Part shown: positions 52,906 to 63,203 of the stretch, piece after piece
How positions within the stretch are numbered: position 1 is the first letter of the stretch
Layout: every line of letters starts with the position of its first letter
From: Amaranthus tricolor
Lineage: Eukaryota; Streptophyta; Magnoliopsida; Caryophyllales; Amaranthaceae
DNA length: 64,000 nucleotides
Assembly (NCBI RefSeq): GCF_026212465.1
Contig: NC_080059.1
Coordinates: forward strand, 9,192,811 to 9,256,810
Reading direction: 5' to 3'
Program-made: the position numbers and the translations under genes
The notes under the pieces: model-generated
The model's input: only the letters and a program-made list of their open reading frames with translations
Databases searched by the model: none
What the model was told of the DNA's origin: nothing

Positions 52906-53549
52906 TAAGAATTTGTGAAATAAAATTAATAAACGTAGACATGATACTAAACAAGTATTAAATAATTGAACACAATAAATAAAAGACAATAGTCCGTTCG
53001 ATTTTATTTGCCTTTCCAGTTTGGAATATGGGAAGACACCAATAAGACATTAGAATAAAAATACTAAAAATAGACATGATACTAAACATGAATGAAACAA
53101 TTAAAAACTTTAAACAAATGAGTAATGAAAGACAATACTCTCTTCGATCTTATTTGTTTATCCCGTTTTGGAATATGAGAAGAAATGAAAGAGGATACTG
53201 ATGTGTTGAATGATTCTAATCATAATCATAAATACTAATAAAAGAATTGGAGAATAACATTCCTAAATGAATTGGAGAATAACATTCCTAAATATTAATT
53301 TAATAAGACTATAATTTGATTATATTTAAAATATATGTTTACATTAATTCTTTATATCTAAATTAGAATCTTAAAGAGATTAATTGCTTTCAAAAAAAAA
53401 TTTTTATACATAAGTAAGAAATTATTTTTGAAAAATATATTGATTTGAAGTTATCATCATGATAATCATGAATATTAATAAAAAGAGTTGGACAATAGAA
53501 AATGACAACTTCTTAGAGCCTTGCAATATTCATTGAAAAATAATATTGA

Positions 53550-53779
<230 letters not shown>

Positions 53780-54275
53780 TAAATTTCGTGCATTATAGGA
53801 CTTCTAAACTAGTGTTTTCTTATTATTTATTGTTGGGAGTAATGAATTCCTACTTTAGGAATCATAATTCTAATTAAAGGATAGGAAAAATGAGAAGAGT
53901 TCTTTTAATTAATATTTAGGAGGGATGGGTACACATAAAAAAGAAAATTATATTACTTTTTGAGGTAAAATTGTAATGTGTAAAAAAATAAGGTTATTTT
54001 GGTTAAAAAACATATTACAAAATACAAAGATTTATAACGGAAAAGTGAAAGATTTTCAAATGGAAAAAAATGAAAGAAAAAGAATATATAAATGGAAGAA
54101 AATGAAAGAAAAAGAATATATAGAGCAAAAAGAAAGAAAGAAATTGACTTGAAAATAAGTGATAAAAATCAAATTAGATTGAACAAAACGAAAAATTATG
54201 AATGCAAAAGAAACAAAATTGATTTATGGTAAAAATACGTGTTCTGGTTTGATTTCATGTTGTTTAATTGAAGGA

Positions 54276-54496
54276 TGATGTGATTGATGTAACCACATAA
54301 TGTGAATGCATTGTTTTGTGGGTTTATCCATCCCTTGAAATAGTGCTACTTTTGTTCCTTCTCCCTTTGCTAGTGCTATATATATGCATAGGGAAGTGTA
54401 GTACTGATATAGAATAGATAGAGGTAATATAAGAAAACTGATATAAGTTCATCTCATATACTACTTTTCTCCTCATATTCTCCCTACCTCTTAACA
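54276..54496 (+). repeat. 5' LTR of the copia element
   Basis: Runs TGATGTGATTGATG ... CCTCTTAACA. A TATA motif (CTATATATATGC) is near 54376, with transcription likely starting about 30 bp later. Differs from the 3' LTR at CACATAATG versus CACACAATG and at ATGCATAGG versus ATGCGTAGG. Confidence 0.95.
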
Positions 54497-54515
54497 CGTT
54501 ATCAGCACCAGCTCT
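54497..54515 (+). promoter_or_regulatory. Primer-binding site region
   Basis: CGTTATCAGCACCAGCTCT directly follows the 5' LTR, the position of minus-strand DNA priming. The LTR end plus TATCAGCAC form is one I recall from many plant copia elements and is consistent with a tRNA-Met fragment primer. Confidence 0.6.
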
Positions 54516-54600
54516 ACCCTTAAATAATCAAGAAGGTAATATTTTTTTTTTAAAAAAAACCTAATTAAGCATATTTTTTTTCCTTCATCGGTACCCACAA

Positions 54601-54990
54601 ATGGACCAACAATCAAATGGTGTCAACATCATCATCCAAGGTGTTTCTAACACATTTTTATATTTTATAATTGAGCATAATTCCATACCCTTCACTACAA
54701 ACCCAGCAAGGACTGATTTAAATCAGCTCCGACATAATAATCCCAATAATACCAATGGTCCACCTGTACCACCAACTCGTAATTCATATGTACGACCAAC
54801 TAATAATCCACCAGTTCCACCGATTAATATTCCACCGGTACGGCCAACAAATAATTCATCAACGCAACCAACTAATAATGCTCCAACAACAACAGCTGAA
54901 AATAAACCCTCATCAAGTAATAAAAGAACCAAAGATGATGAGGGAAGAACAAGTACTAAACGTTGCAAGATAAATTTAAATGACCCATAA
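54601..54990 (+). CDS. Leader ORF of the copia element, 129 aa, unknown
   Basis: Intact frame starting MDQQSNGVNIIIQGVSNTF, about 100 bases past the 5' LTR. It has no resemblance to gag or pol. The middle is low-complexity Pro/Asn/Thr (repeats of RPTNNPPVPP type), and the end is basic (SSNKRTKDDEGRTSTKRCK), which could act as a bipartite nuclear localisation signal. It lies before gag on the same strand and would be the first ORF of the full-length RNA. It may be an element-specific accessory protein or a fortuitous frame in a repeat-rich leader; I cannot tell which. Confidence 0.45.
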   Translation: MDQQSNGVNIIIQGVSNTFLYFIIEHNSIPFTTNPARTDLNQLRHNNPNNTNGPPVPPTRNSYVRPTNNPPVPPINIPPVRPTNNSSTQPTNNAPTTTAENKPSSSNKRTKDDEGRTSTKRCKINLNDP

Positions 54991-55046
54991 AATAATTTAT
55001 TTTAATAATGTCATTTAATCTTTATGTTCGTTTTTACTTTTGCAGC

Positions 55047-55132
55047 CGCCTTTATGGACTGGCTAATCTTATTTTGTTATAACTGCCTTTATGGACTGGT
55101 TAATTTAGCATTGTTATCGCCTTTATGGACGG
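55047..55132 (+). repeat. Three copies of a CGCCTTTATGGACTGG motif
   Basis: Copies at about 55047-55062, 55084-55099 and 55118-55132, spaced 34-37 bp, in the copia leader just after the 129-aa frame. Confidence 0.8.
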
Positions 55133-55422
55133 TTTTATCTCCATTTATCTGATCATGTCAGCATATTATGTGCATACGCATTTGGTTATTTTAGTCTATA
55201 AATTATATAATCACTTAATAAACTCATAAAATTTAATTTCACCTTCAAATAATAATAAATAACGATTATAATTTAAGTAATATTTGATTCTATTTTGTTT
55301 AACAATATAATAATAAATTGTCTTAATTTACCTATAACACAGATTATTAGCAGACATGACCACATTATTTCTACATAACATAAAATCTTTTTCTAAATTG
55401 TAAAATATCACCCTGGAATGAA

Positions 55423-55580
55423 TGCCAGAGTAGTCCGAAAATTATAATTTAAGTAAATCGTCAAGGGTTCGATTCTAAAAAAAAATAAATAAATAAATAA
55501 AAAAAATAAATAAATAAATAAATAAAATAAATAAAATAAAAATAATAATAACAATAAATAAATAAATAAATAAAATTTTT
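55423..55580 (+). other. tRNA-like A/B-box pair with A-rich tail (possible SINE) in the copia leader
   Basis: TGCCAGAGTAGTCC (55423-55436) resembles a pol III A box, and GGTTCGATTC (55466-55475) matches the B-box consensus. The spacing of about 30 bases is near that of a tRNA. It is followed at once by a long (AAAT/AAATA)n tail to about 55575, as in tRNA-derived SINEs. No full tRNA fold is evident. Confidence 0.4.
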
Positions 55581-55594
55581 ACCTTTTTACCCCC

Positions 55595-55603
55595 TATAAA
55601 TAG
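55595..55603 (+). promoter_or_regulatory. Internal TATA box in the copia leader
   Basis: TATAAATAG within CCCCTATAAATAGGG, about 108 bp before the ATG of the 46-aa membrane peptide. A CACA-rich and then CTTCTTCTTC leader follows, the layout of a plant pol II promoter. It is separate from the LTR promoter. Confidence 0.5.
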
Positions 55604-55702
55604 GGACTTCTACCGTCACAAACTCACACACACCACTCACACCTTATCCCAAACATAATAAATTTTTTTTTCTCCTTCATCTTCTTCTTCCTTCAACCAT
55701 CC

Positions 55703-55843
55703 ATGGCAAATAATACATCTACAAACACCCACATCAATCCAATTGCCGACAATATAAGTAAAATACTAGATGCATTTCTTATTATTATGGGTTTAATTGT
55801 ATTACTCGTAGCATTAATGATCTACCTAATTATCCAAAAATAA
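55703..55843 (+). CDS. 46-aa predicted single-span membrane peptide in the copia leader
   Basis: The ATG lies in a strong plant context (CCATCCATGGCA). The product starts MANNTSTNTHINPIADNI and ends in one continuous hydrophobic helix (ILDAFLIIMGLIVLLVALMI, then YLIIQK). It has a polar Asn/Thr-rich head, a membrane span and a short basic tail. It lies between an internal TATA box and gag. I know of no such peptide in copia elements. It may be an acquired host or viral-type micro-ORF, or chance in AT-rich DNA, which favours hydrophobic codons. Confidence 0.4.
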   Translation: MANNTSTNTHINPIADNISKILDAFLIIMGLIVLLVALMIYLIIQK

Positions 55844-56045
55844 ATTATAAATCTTGCATTTGTTTAGCAATATGTATTTATTTTTTTTTGTCTGTTTTAT
55901 CATCTATTAATATTATCTATTTTATTTTTATTTATGATTATATTACGCTTATTATATTTGAGATATTAAAACATGGGGAGATAAGACTAATATGCTTTAA
56001 TATCCCTAATAAATAACCTTGTCATTTTCTCAATTGTAGAAAATA

Positions 56046-57149
56046 ATGGCTGATCTCAAAAAGAGAGAATTCAATGCCCTGGAATTAACAGGAAACAATT
56101 TTATACAATGGGCTTCAGATGTCAAATTATATCTAAAAGGAAAAAGTTTATTATGCACAATAATTGAACTTAATCCCACAGACAAAGGAAAGGGTATTGA
56201 AAAAGATCCCATAAAAATTGAGGAAGATAAGGCAAAAGCTGCATCAATTTTGAGACATCATTTAACCGACAGTCTCAAACATGAATACACCAATTATGAG
56301 GACCCAAAATTACTTTGGGAAGAGCTAAATGAAAGATTTGGCCATAATAAAAGTGTACTTCTCTCAAAAGCCATAGATGAATGGCGAGAGTTAAGATTTC
56401 AAGATTTCAAATCAATTAGTGATTATAATTCAGCCCTTCATCTGATAAAATCAAAATCATTCTATTGTGGACAAATAATAACAGATGAAGAAATGATAGA
56501 AAAAACATTATCAACCTTTCACGTAAATAGCATTTTGTTACAACAACAATATCGTGAAAGGCATTTCCGGAAATATCATGAATTGCTGAAAACACTTCTT
56601 GTTGCGGAGCAAAATAATGAACTATTATTGAAAAATCACAACAGGAGACCGGTTGGGACTATGCTCTTTAATGAAACAAATATGATTGAGAGGAATGTGC
56701 GCCATCGAGGTCGTGGGAACTATTTTATAAGAGGCAAAGGTCGTGGAAAATATCACGAAAAGAGCGGCATGAATAGTTTCGAATAAGGAAATTTCTATGG
56801 TCGTAGTCGTAGTCGTGGTCATGGACTTAGTCGTGGCCGTGGACGTAGCCATGTTTATGAAAGAAATATATTTCCCCCCCGAAATGATAATTTTAAACAA
56901 GTCCAGAAATACAAAAGCACATGTAATAGATGTGGCATGACTGGGCATTGAGGGCGAACTTGTCGTACCGCCAAACATTTAGTGGATTTATATCAAGCTT
57001 CCCAGAAAAACAAAGGAAAAGGGGCAGAAGCAAATTTTGTAAATGAAGCAAGTACATCTGGGCCCACCTTAGATGTCTCCGATTTCTTTACTGAGGATGT
57101 GAACCTCCACAAACTTGATCCCCAAGAAGAAGATAATTACATCTTTTGA
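56046..57149 (+). pseudogene. Copia gag, with two in-frame stops
   Basis: Capsid/nucleocapsid precursor. MADLKKREFNALELTG opens a copia gag with the SILRHHLTDSLKHEY, LLWEELNERFGHNK, LQQQYRERHFRKYHELL and LLVAEQNNELLLKNH blocks. A TAA at 56784 stops it after 246 aa. The same frame goes on through an Arg/Gly-rich stretch to a CCHC zinc knuckle (CNRCGMTGH-x-GRTC), in which a TGA at 56949 replaces the usual aromatic codon. The frame ends at 57147-57149. Gag is thus truncated before its RNA-binding knuckle. Confidence 0.88.
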
Positions 57150-57284
57150 GATTACTAGATGCATTTTTCTGTTTATCTAACTTGTTTTTCATTTTAAGTT
57201 GTAATTCTCTACTTATGTTTTTGTATTCAGTATTCTAAATTTATATTAATAATATAATTTTTTTTTCTTATCTTAGAAAAGAAA
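57150..57284 (+). other. Non-coding gap between gag and protease
   Basis: About 135 bases with several stops in the gag frame. It ends in a T-rich tract and CTTATCTTAG, an intron-acceptor look, just before the protease frame. GT dinucleotides that could be donors occur near 57200. Confidence 0.45.
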
Positions 57285-60200
57285 ATGTCAGTAAATGGAT
57301 CAACATTTCCTTGCCTCCTGGACAGTGGAGCAACACATACGATATTGAAAAATCGAGAATGTTTTTCAAACCTAACATTGCTTGAGGCAAATGTCAATAC
57401 CATATCAGGAACAGCAAAATTAATCGAAGGCACTGGAAAAGCATGCATCATACTCCCTATGGGGACAAAATTAGAAATAAATGATGCACTATACTCGAGT
57501 AAATCTCGAAGAAATCTTATCAGTTTCAAGGCAATAAGACAAAATGGTTACCATGTGGAAACCAAAAGTATAAATGAAAAAGAATTCTTATGCCTTACAG
57601 AAATGGAACGAAAATTATCCTTGAAAGGATGCCAGCATATTCATCAGGGTTGTATCTCACCCATATCCGCCCGATTGAAATAAATATGATAAGATTAGAC
57701 AATAAGGAGCTATTCACTTTATGGCATGACCGCTTAGGTCATCTTGGCACTGGGATGATGTATAAAATAATAGAAAGTTCAGTCGGGCACCCACTAAGAA
57801 AGATTAAGATTCCCCAGTCGAATGAGCTCTTATGCACCACTTGTTCTCTTGGCAAATTTATTACTAGACCATCAGTAAATAAGATTGTTAATGAATCTCC
57901 TATATTTCTTGAAAGAATTCAAGGAGATATATGTGGTACAATTAATCCACCATGTGGACCTTTTAGGTACTTCATGGTCTTAATAGATGCTTCCATAAGA
58001 TGGTCACATGTAAGCCTTCTATCAAGTAGAAACAATGCATTTGCAAAACTACTTGCACAAATCATCAAATTGAAAAGTCATTTTCCTGATTATACAATAA
58101 AAAGTATTAGATTGGACAATGCTGGCGAATTCACATCTCAAACTTTTAATGATTATTGCATGTCAATTGGAATTAAAGTAGAACACCCTGTGCCACATGT
58201 TCACACAAAAAATGTTCTTGCTGAATCTTTAATTAAGAGATTGCAATTAATTGCAAGACCACTGCTAATGAAATCAAACTTACCATCATCGGCCTGGGGT
58301 TATGCAATATTACATGCAGCATCATTGATTAGGCTAAGACCTACAGCTTATCACAAATATTCGCCAATGCAATTAGTAGCTGGTCATGAACCAATTATTT
58401 CACATTTGAAAATCATTGGATGCGCTGTATATGTGCCCATTGCTCCCCCTCAACGTAAAAAAATGGGTCCACAAAGAAGAATGGGAATATATGTCGGTTT
58501 TGAATCTCCATCAATTATTCGATATCTTGAACCATTAACTGGTGATCAATTTCAAGCTAGATTTGCTGATTGCCATTTTAATGAGACAATATTCCCATCC
58601 TTAGGGGGAGAGAATGTGGACTTACAGAAAAGTTATATGGAACTTATTTGGAAAGCAACACATTTAGAATATTTAGACCCAAAAACAAAATCATGTGAAC
58701 AAGAAGTACAACGAATTGTTCACCTTCAAAGTGTTGCTAACCAATTATCTGATGCATTCACAGATACTAAGAGAGTTACAAAATCACATATACCAGCAGC
58801 AAATACTCCAGCTCGAATAGAAATTCCTGATGAAAAAGCAAAAAGTGATGAAATTGTTGTGCAAAGAAAGCGTGGAAGGCCACTTGGTTCAAAAGACTTA
58901 AAACCAAGAAAATTGAGAAAACTAGAAGGTGCACAAAATAATATTCAAAATGAAAATGAAAATAAAGGAGAAAATCAAGACATTTCCGATAATGAAAATG
59001 ATGAAAATTATGAGATCTCAATGAATTATATTTTCTCCAAGAAAAAATGGAATCGAAAAAGGATCATTCCAAATGAATCCTTTGCTTATTCTGTAGCTAT
59101 TGAAATAATAAATAATGAAAATGATCTTGAGCCAATATCGATAAATGAATGCAGAAAAAGATCTGATTGGCCAAGATGGAAAGAAGCAATTGAGGCAGAA
59201 TTAAAATCATTAGAAAAAAGGGAAGTTTTTGGGCAAATTTCACAAACTCCAAACGGCATAAAACCCGTAGGCTTCAAATGGGTATTTGTAAGAAAAAGAA
59301 ATGAGAAAAATGAAATTGTTAGATACAAGGCAAGACTTGTAGCTCAAGGTTTTTCTCAAATGCCAGGAGTTGATTATGAAGAAACCTATTCCCCAGTAGT
59401 TGATGCAACCACACTTAGATTTTTGGTAAGTTTAACAGTTTCTCAATCCCTACACATGAGATTGATGGATGTCGTAACTGAATATTTATATGGGTCACTC
59501 GACACAGACATCTATATGAAGGTCCCTGAAGGGCTAAACTTACCAATAAAAAATGTACCCAGAGAAATGTTTTCTATAAAATTAAAGAAATCATTGTATG
59601 GGTTAAAGCAATCTGGGCGAATGTGGTATAATCGTTTGAGTGAATATCTTATGAAAGCAGGATTCAAAAACGACCAAATTAGCCCATGTGTATTCATCAA
59701 ACGATCTCAAGTAGGTTTCGTAATAATTGCTGTGTATGTAGATGACTTAAATTTGATTGGAACCCCAAGAGAAATTGAGATAACAGCTAAATATTTGATG
59801 AGAGAATTTGAGATGAAGGATTTGGGAAAAACTAAATTCTGTCTTGGTCTACAAATTGAACATTTGAAAAGTGGAATATTTGTCCATCAAAGCAATTATA
59901 CTGAGAAAGTTTTGAAACGATTTTACATGGACAAGGCTCATCCACTAAGTTCCCCAATGGTGATACGATTACTAAATATAAAAGATGACCCATTCCGTCC
60001 ACAAGAAGAAGACGAAGAAATTTTAGGCCCGGAAGTGCCATACTTGAGTGCCATTGGTGCTTTAATGTACTTAGCAAATAATACAAGACCTGATATAGCA
60101 TTTTCTGTAAATTTATTAGCTAGGTATAGCAATGCACCAACAGAAAGACATTGGAATGGGATAAAACATCTGCTTCGATACCTAAAGGGAACTGTAGACC

Positions 60201-60736
60201 TTGGATTATTTTTCTGGTCAGGAAATGATACCATACTCACTGGGTATGCTGATGCAGGGTATCTATCTGATCCACATACGGCCAAGTCACAAACTGGATA
60301 TGTATTTACATATGCAGGAACCGCAATATCTTGAAAATCAACAAAACAAACTCTAACGGCTACATCCTCAAATCATGCAGAACTGATAGCTTTATATGAA
60401 GCCAGCCGAGAGTGTGTATGGTTGAGATCCATGATCGGCCAACTCCAAAAGGATTGTGGTTTAAACGATACAACTAGGGCACCAACTACAGTGTATGAAG
60501 ATAATGATGCATGTATCAACCAAGTCAGAGAAGGATACATCAAGGGAGACAGAACAAAACATTTGTCACCAAAATTATTCTTCGCACATGATCTACAGAG
60601 AGATAAAAAGATGAAAGTCCAAGAAATTCAATCCTGTGAAAACCCCGTGGATTTGTTCACAAAGTCACTACCGTCAAAGCAATTCGAGTATTTGGTACGC
60701 AAGATTGGGATGTGCCATTTTCGAGACATATGTTAA
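57285..60736 (+). pseudogene. Copia pol: protease, integrase, reverse transcriptase, RNase H; disrupted
   Basis: Enzymes for reverse transcription and integration. Protease (57285-57600) has the active-site LLDSGATHTIL. A one-base shift near 57590-57610 moves to the frame used by the rest. Then come the integrase zinc finger (LWHDRLGH ... CTTCSLGK) and integrase core with the D,D,E set (QGDICG, IRLDNAGEF, VLAESLIKRLQL). The RT carries VGFKWVFVRKRN, YKARLVAQGF and the catalytic AVYVDDLNLIG. RNase H has LTGYADAGYLSD and HAELIALYEA. A TGA at 60332 replaces the Trp expected in ISWKSTKQT. The frame finishes at 60736 with CHFRDIC. Catalytic residues remain, so damage is recent and limited. Confidence 0.92.
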
Positions 60737-60883
60737 CTTCAGGGGGAGAAATATGCTCACTGTACTCTTTTTTCCTTTGATCAGTTTTTTTTTCCACAAG
60801 GTTTTTCCTGATAAAGGTTTTTAATGAGACAGTTTTAAGATTATGAATGTCATAATAAAATTTCCACATATATGTAATGCATT

Positions 60884-60893
60884 CAAGGGGGAG
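60884..60893 (+). promoter_or_regulatory. Polypurine tract
   Basis: AAGGGGGAG immediately precedes the 3' LTR, the usual site of plus-strand priming. A similar AGGGGGAGAAA lies upstream at about 60740. Confidence 0.8.
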
Positions 60894-61114
60894 TGATGTG
60901 ATTGATGTAACCACACAATGTGAATGCATTGTTTTGTGGGTTTATCCATCCCTTGAAATAGTGCTACTTTTGTTCCTTCTCCCTTTGCTAGTGCTATATA
61001 TATGCGTAGGGAAGTGTAGTACTGATATAGAATAGATAGAGGTAATATAAGAAAACTGATATAAGTTCATCTCATATACTACTTTTCTCCTCATATTCTC
61101 CCTACCTCTTAACA
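60894..61114 (+). repeat. 3' LTR of the copia element
   Basis: 221 bp, TGATGTGATTGATG ... CCTCTTAACA, followed by the AAGGA target duplication at 61115-61119. Confidence 0.95.
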
Positions 61115-61119
61115 AAGGA

Positions 61120-61773
61120 AATGTTGTTCTATCTTTTTGGATTTTTTTTAAAAGTATATCATGTATAGTTTGAGTTTTGCTTTTTTTATCTTTGTCTATT
61201 TTGACGGGCATTTCAACTATGTTGTTGGTTCTTAGTTTTGAAGTCTCTTCTTCTACCTTCCGTGAGTTGGATAAATAGTTATTTAAAGCTTTCTTCAATA
61301 ACTATATTTTTAATGATGAAGTGTTTAATTTTATTAAAATATATTTATGTTCTTTGACTATGTTTTATGATGGTTGAAATAAAGTTCTTAGAATATGCCT
61401 ATAAATTGTATTGTTTCATTCATTTGGAAATATACAATTTTGATTCTATTCTCTCTTTTTCTTCTATTCACTTATTCAAGAGTGATATTTTCTTCACACC
61501 TCAAGTAATAAGTGTGCGTTGGTTTTTGTGTGTGTATTAACCTTGAGAAAGTCCCGTCTATTTACACTTATGATAGTCGGGAAATAACTTTCTTAATCAA
61601 TGACAAGTTCGTGTCACACCATACATTTATACAAATGTTATGCATCTTATTTTACTAATGTGTTGATGATTGTAGTCATAAAAAGATTTTGAGAAGACCT
61701 TGAATAGGCTATATTTCCAACACCGTGTATATGAAAAGTGAGGCGTAAAAACCCTACATAGATAGTGTGTCGC
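61120..61773. other. Spacer right of the copia element
   Basis: AT-rich sequence with no gene or recognisable element between the copia duplication and the hAT MITE. Confidence 0.5.
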
Positions 61774-62184
61774 TAGGGATGGTCATGGGTCCAGGACCCT
61801 GTTAGACCCACCCCGGACCCGATCCTTTTTAAGGGTTCGGGTCTTATTTTTGAAGATCCATTGGATCCGGGTCGGATCTGGATTTAAAAAATAATTGGCG
61901 GGTCCAGGTCCGAGGATAGACCCGGACCCTGGACCCACCCCCAGACTCGGACCCGAATCTTTGTAATTATTAAATTGTCTTTCAATATTTTGTGACTTTT
62001 GTCTATTAATCTGACTTCTACCCCACTCCAATATTTTATTTATTTTCTCTATATAAAGACCTATTAAGGACCCCAGACCCATCAGACTCGAAGGGTCTGG
62101 GTCTGAAAAGGTTTGAATACTATAAAAAATAAAAGGGTTCGAATCTGACCAGACCTGGTGCAGACTCGCCCATGACCATTCCTA
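61774..62184. mobile_element. hAT-type MITE, 411 bp, perfect 8-bp target duplication
   Basis: Flanked by TGTGTCGC at 61766-61773 and 62185-62192. Terminal inverted repeats are TAGGGATGGTCATGGG at the left and CCCATGACCATTCCTA at the right (one mismatch). The interior is rich in GGACCCG/GGGTCTGG motifs in both orientations and has no coding capacity. The 8-bp duplication and TAGGGATG ends indicate the hAT superfamily. Confidence 0.9.
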
Positions 62185-62192
62185 TGTGTCGC

Positions 62193-63107
62193 TTTTTCAT
62201 ACTGATGTAATTATTCGAGATTGATTTGGAGGCCTTGATTTTGTCTCAATTTTCTGTAAAATTTTTGTTTATTGGTAAGGAATAAAATTTCATTTACCAA
62301 AAAAATAATTTTTGTGATCTTAGTTGGTTGGCTGTTTGGAAATGGTGAGATTTCTCTTGATAGATGCAAAAGTGACTTTTGTGGGTTGTTGCACCTTTTG
62401 AAATGGATTTGGACCAATAATTGGCTAAGGTTTCATCATTACAGATTGGTTGTTAGCGTTTGTTGTTTCAGCTACTCTTCTTGAGAGAACGTCTTTTAGA
62501 AAAACGTATTTCAAGTTCAACCCATTAAAGATTAATGCCTACTTACATCATTCTTAATGCTTATTTATAATTTTTTAATGTCTAATTAAATTATTTTTAA
62601 TGTCTACTTATAATATTTTAAAAAATATATAATAGGCTGGCCAATTAGATATGGTCTCTCATAAGAAGGTGTTGTTGTTTTTGGCTCAAGTATGCTTTGT
62701 ATTAGGTTTTAGTTAGTTTTGACTAAGCTTGACCTATGCATGATCTAATCTAGCTCATAATATTTTCAATTAAAATAATATATTGACCTGTGTAAAAAAG
62801 AAATAAAAATTTAAAAGCGATTTAAAAAATATAATTTTATAGAAATTGTACACGGTTTCATAAGAAGAATCCTTTTCTTATACAAAGGTATACACTCTAA
62901 AATTCCACTTCAATGTAATCCCTTTTTTATAGAAACGAATATCAAAAATTGTTAGATACTAATATTAATTTTAGGAAGACAACTAAGATAAGATTAGCCA
63001 TACCCCTTATATGTATATGGAAACCAAACTTGATCAATCAATAAGAGTGCCACCTAATATTCACCCACAAATAATAAATCACTCTTTCTTGGACCAAAAA
63101 AAAGCGT

Positions 63108-63112
<5 letters not shown>
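62193..63112. other. Spacer with a minisatellite and possible LINE tail
   Basis: At about 62200-62310 TTGGTAAGGAATAAAATTTC followed by ACCAAAAAAA resembles a plant L1 3' end. At 62520-62665 is the second copy of the CTTAATGCCTACTTAC-type array ending GATATGGTCTCTCATAAGAA. The rest is AT-rich and empty. Confidence 0.45.
62520..62665. repeat. Minisatellite, second copy of the 52.7 kb family
   Basis: Shares CATTAAAGATTAATG, repeated CTTAATGYCTACTTA units, ATATTTTAAAAAATATATAA and TGGTCTCTCATAAGAA with 52715-52905. It has fewer units. Confidence 0.8.

Positions 63113-63202
<90 letters not shown>
63113..63202. repeat. (TA)n then (CA)n microsatellite
   Basis: Pure TA repeat to 63193, then a short ACACACACA run. 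The Ile-Tyr frame over it is an artefact. Confidence 0.95.

Positions 63203-63203
<1 letters not shown>

Larger units (their letters stand above)
54276..61114 (+). mobile_element. Ty1/copia LTR retrotransposon, 6839 bp, recent
   Basis: Two 221-bp LTRs, a perfect AAGGA duplication (54271-54275 and 61115-61119), primer-site and polypurine regions, gag and pol in copia order (protease, integrase, RT, RNase H). The gag start (ADLKKREFNALELTGNNF) and LTR/primer-site style suggest the Ivana/Oryco lineage, from memory. Proteins carry at least three in-frame stops and one frameshift, so it would need helper proteins. The 1.55 kb leader before gag is long and contains extra features listed separately. 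The LTRs differ at about two positions, implying recent insertion. Confidence 0.95.

Noticed and set aside
54723..54968. Minus-strand hydrophobic frame opposite the 129-aa leader ORF
   Set aside because: Antisense shadow of the Pro/Asn/Thr-rich repeat region.
62272..62484. 70-aa plus-strand frame
   Set aside because: Begins in a region resembling a LINE 3' end and shows no protein features.
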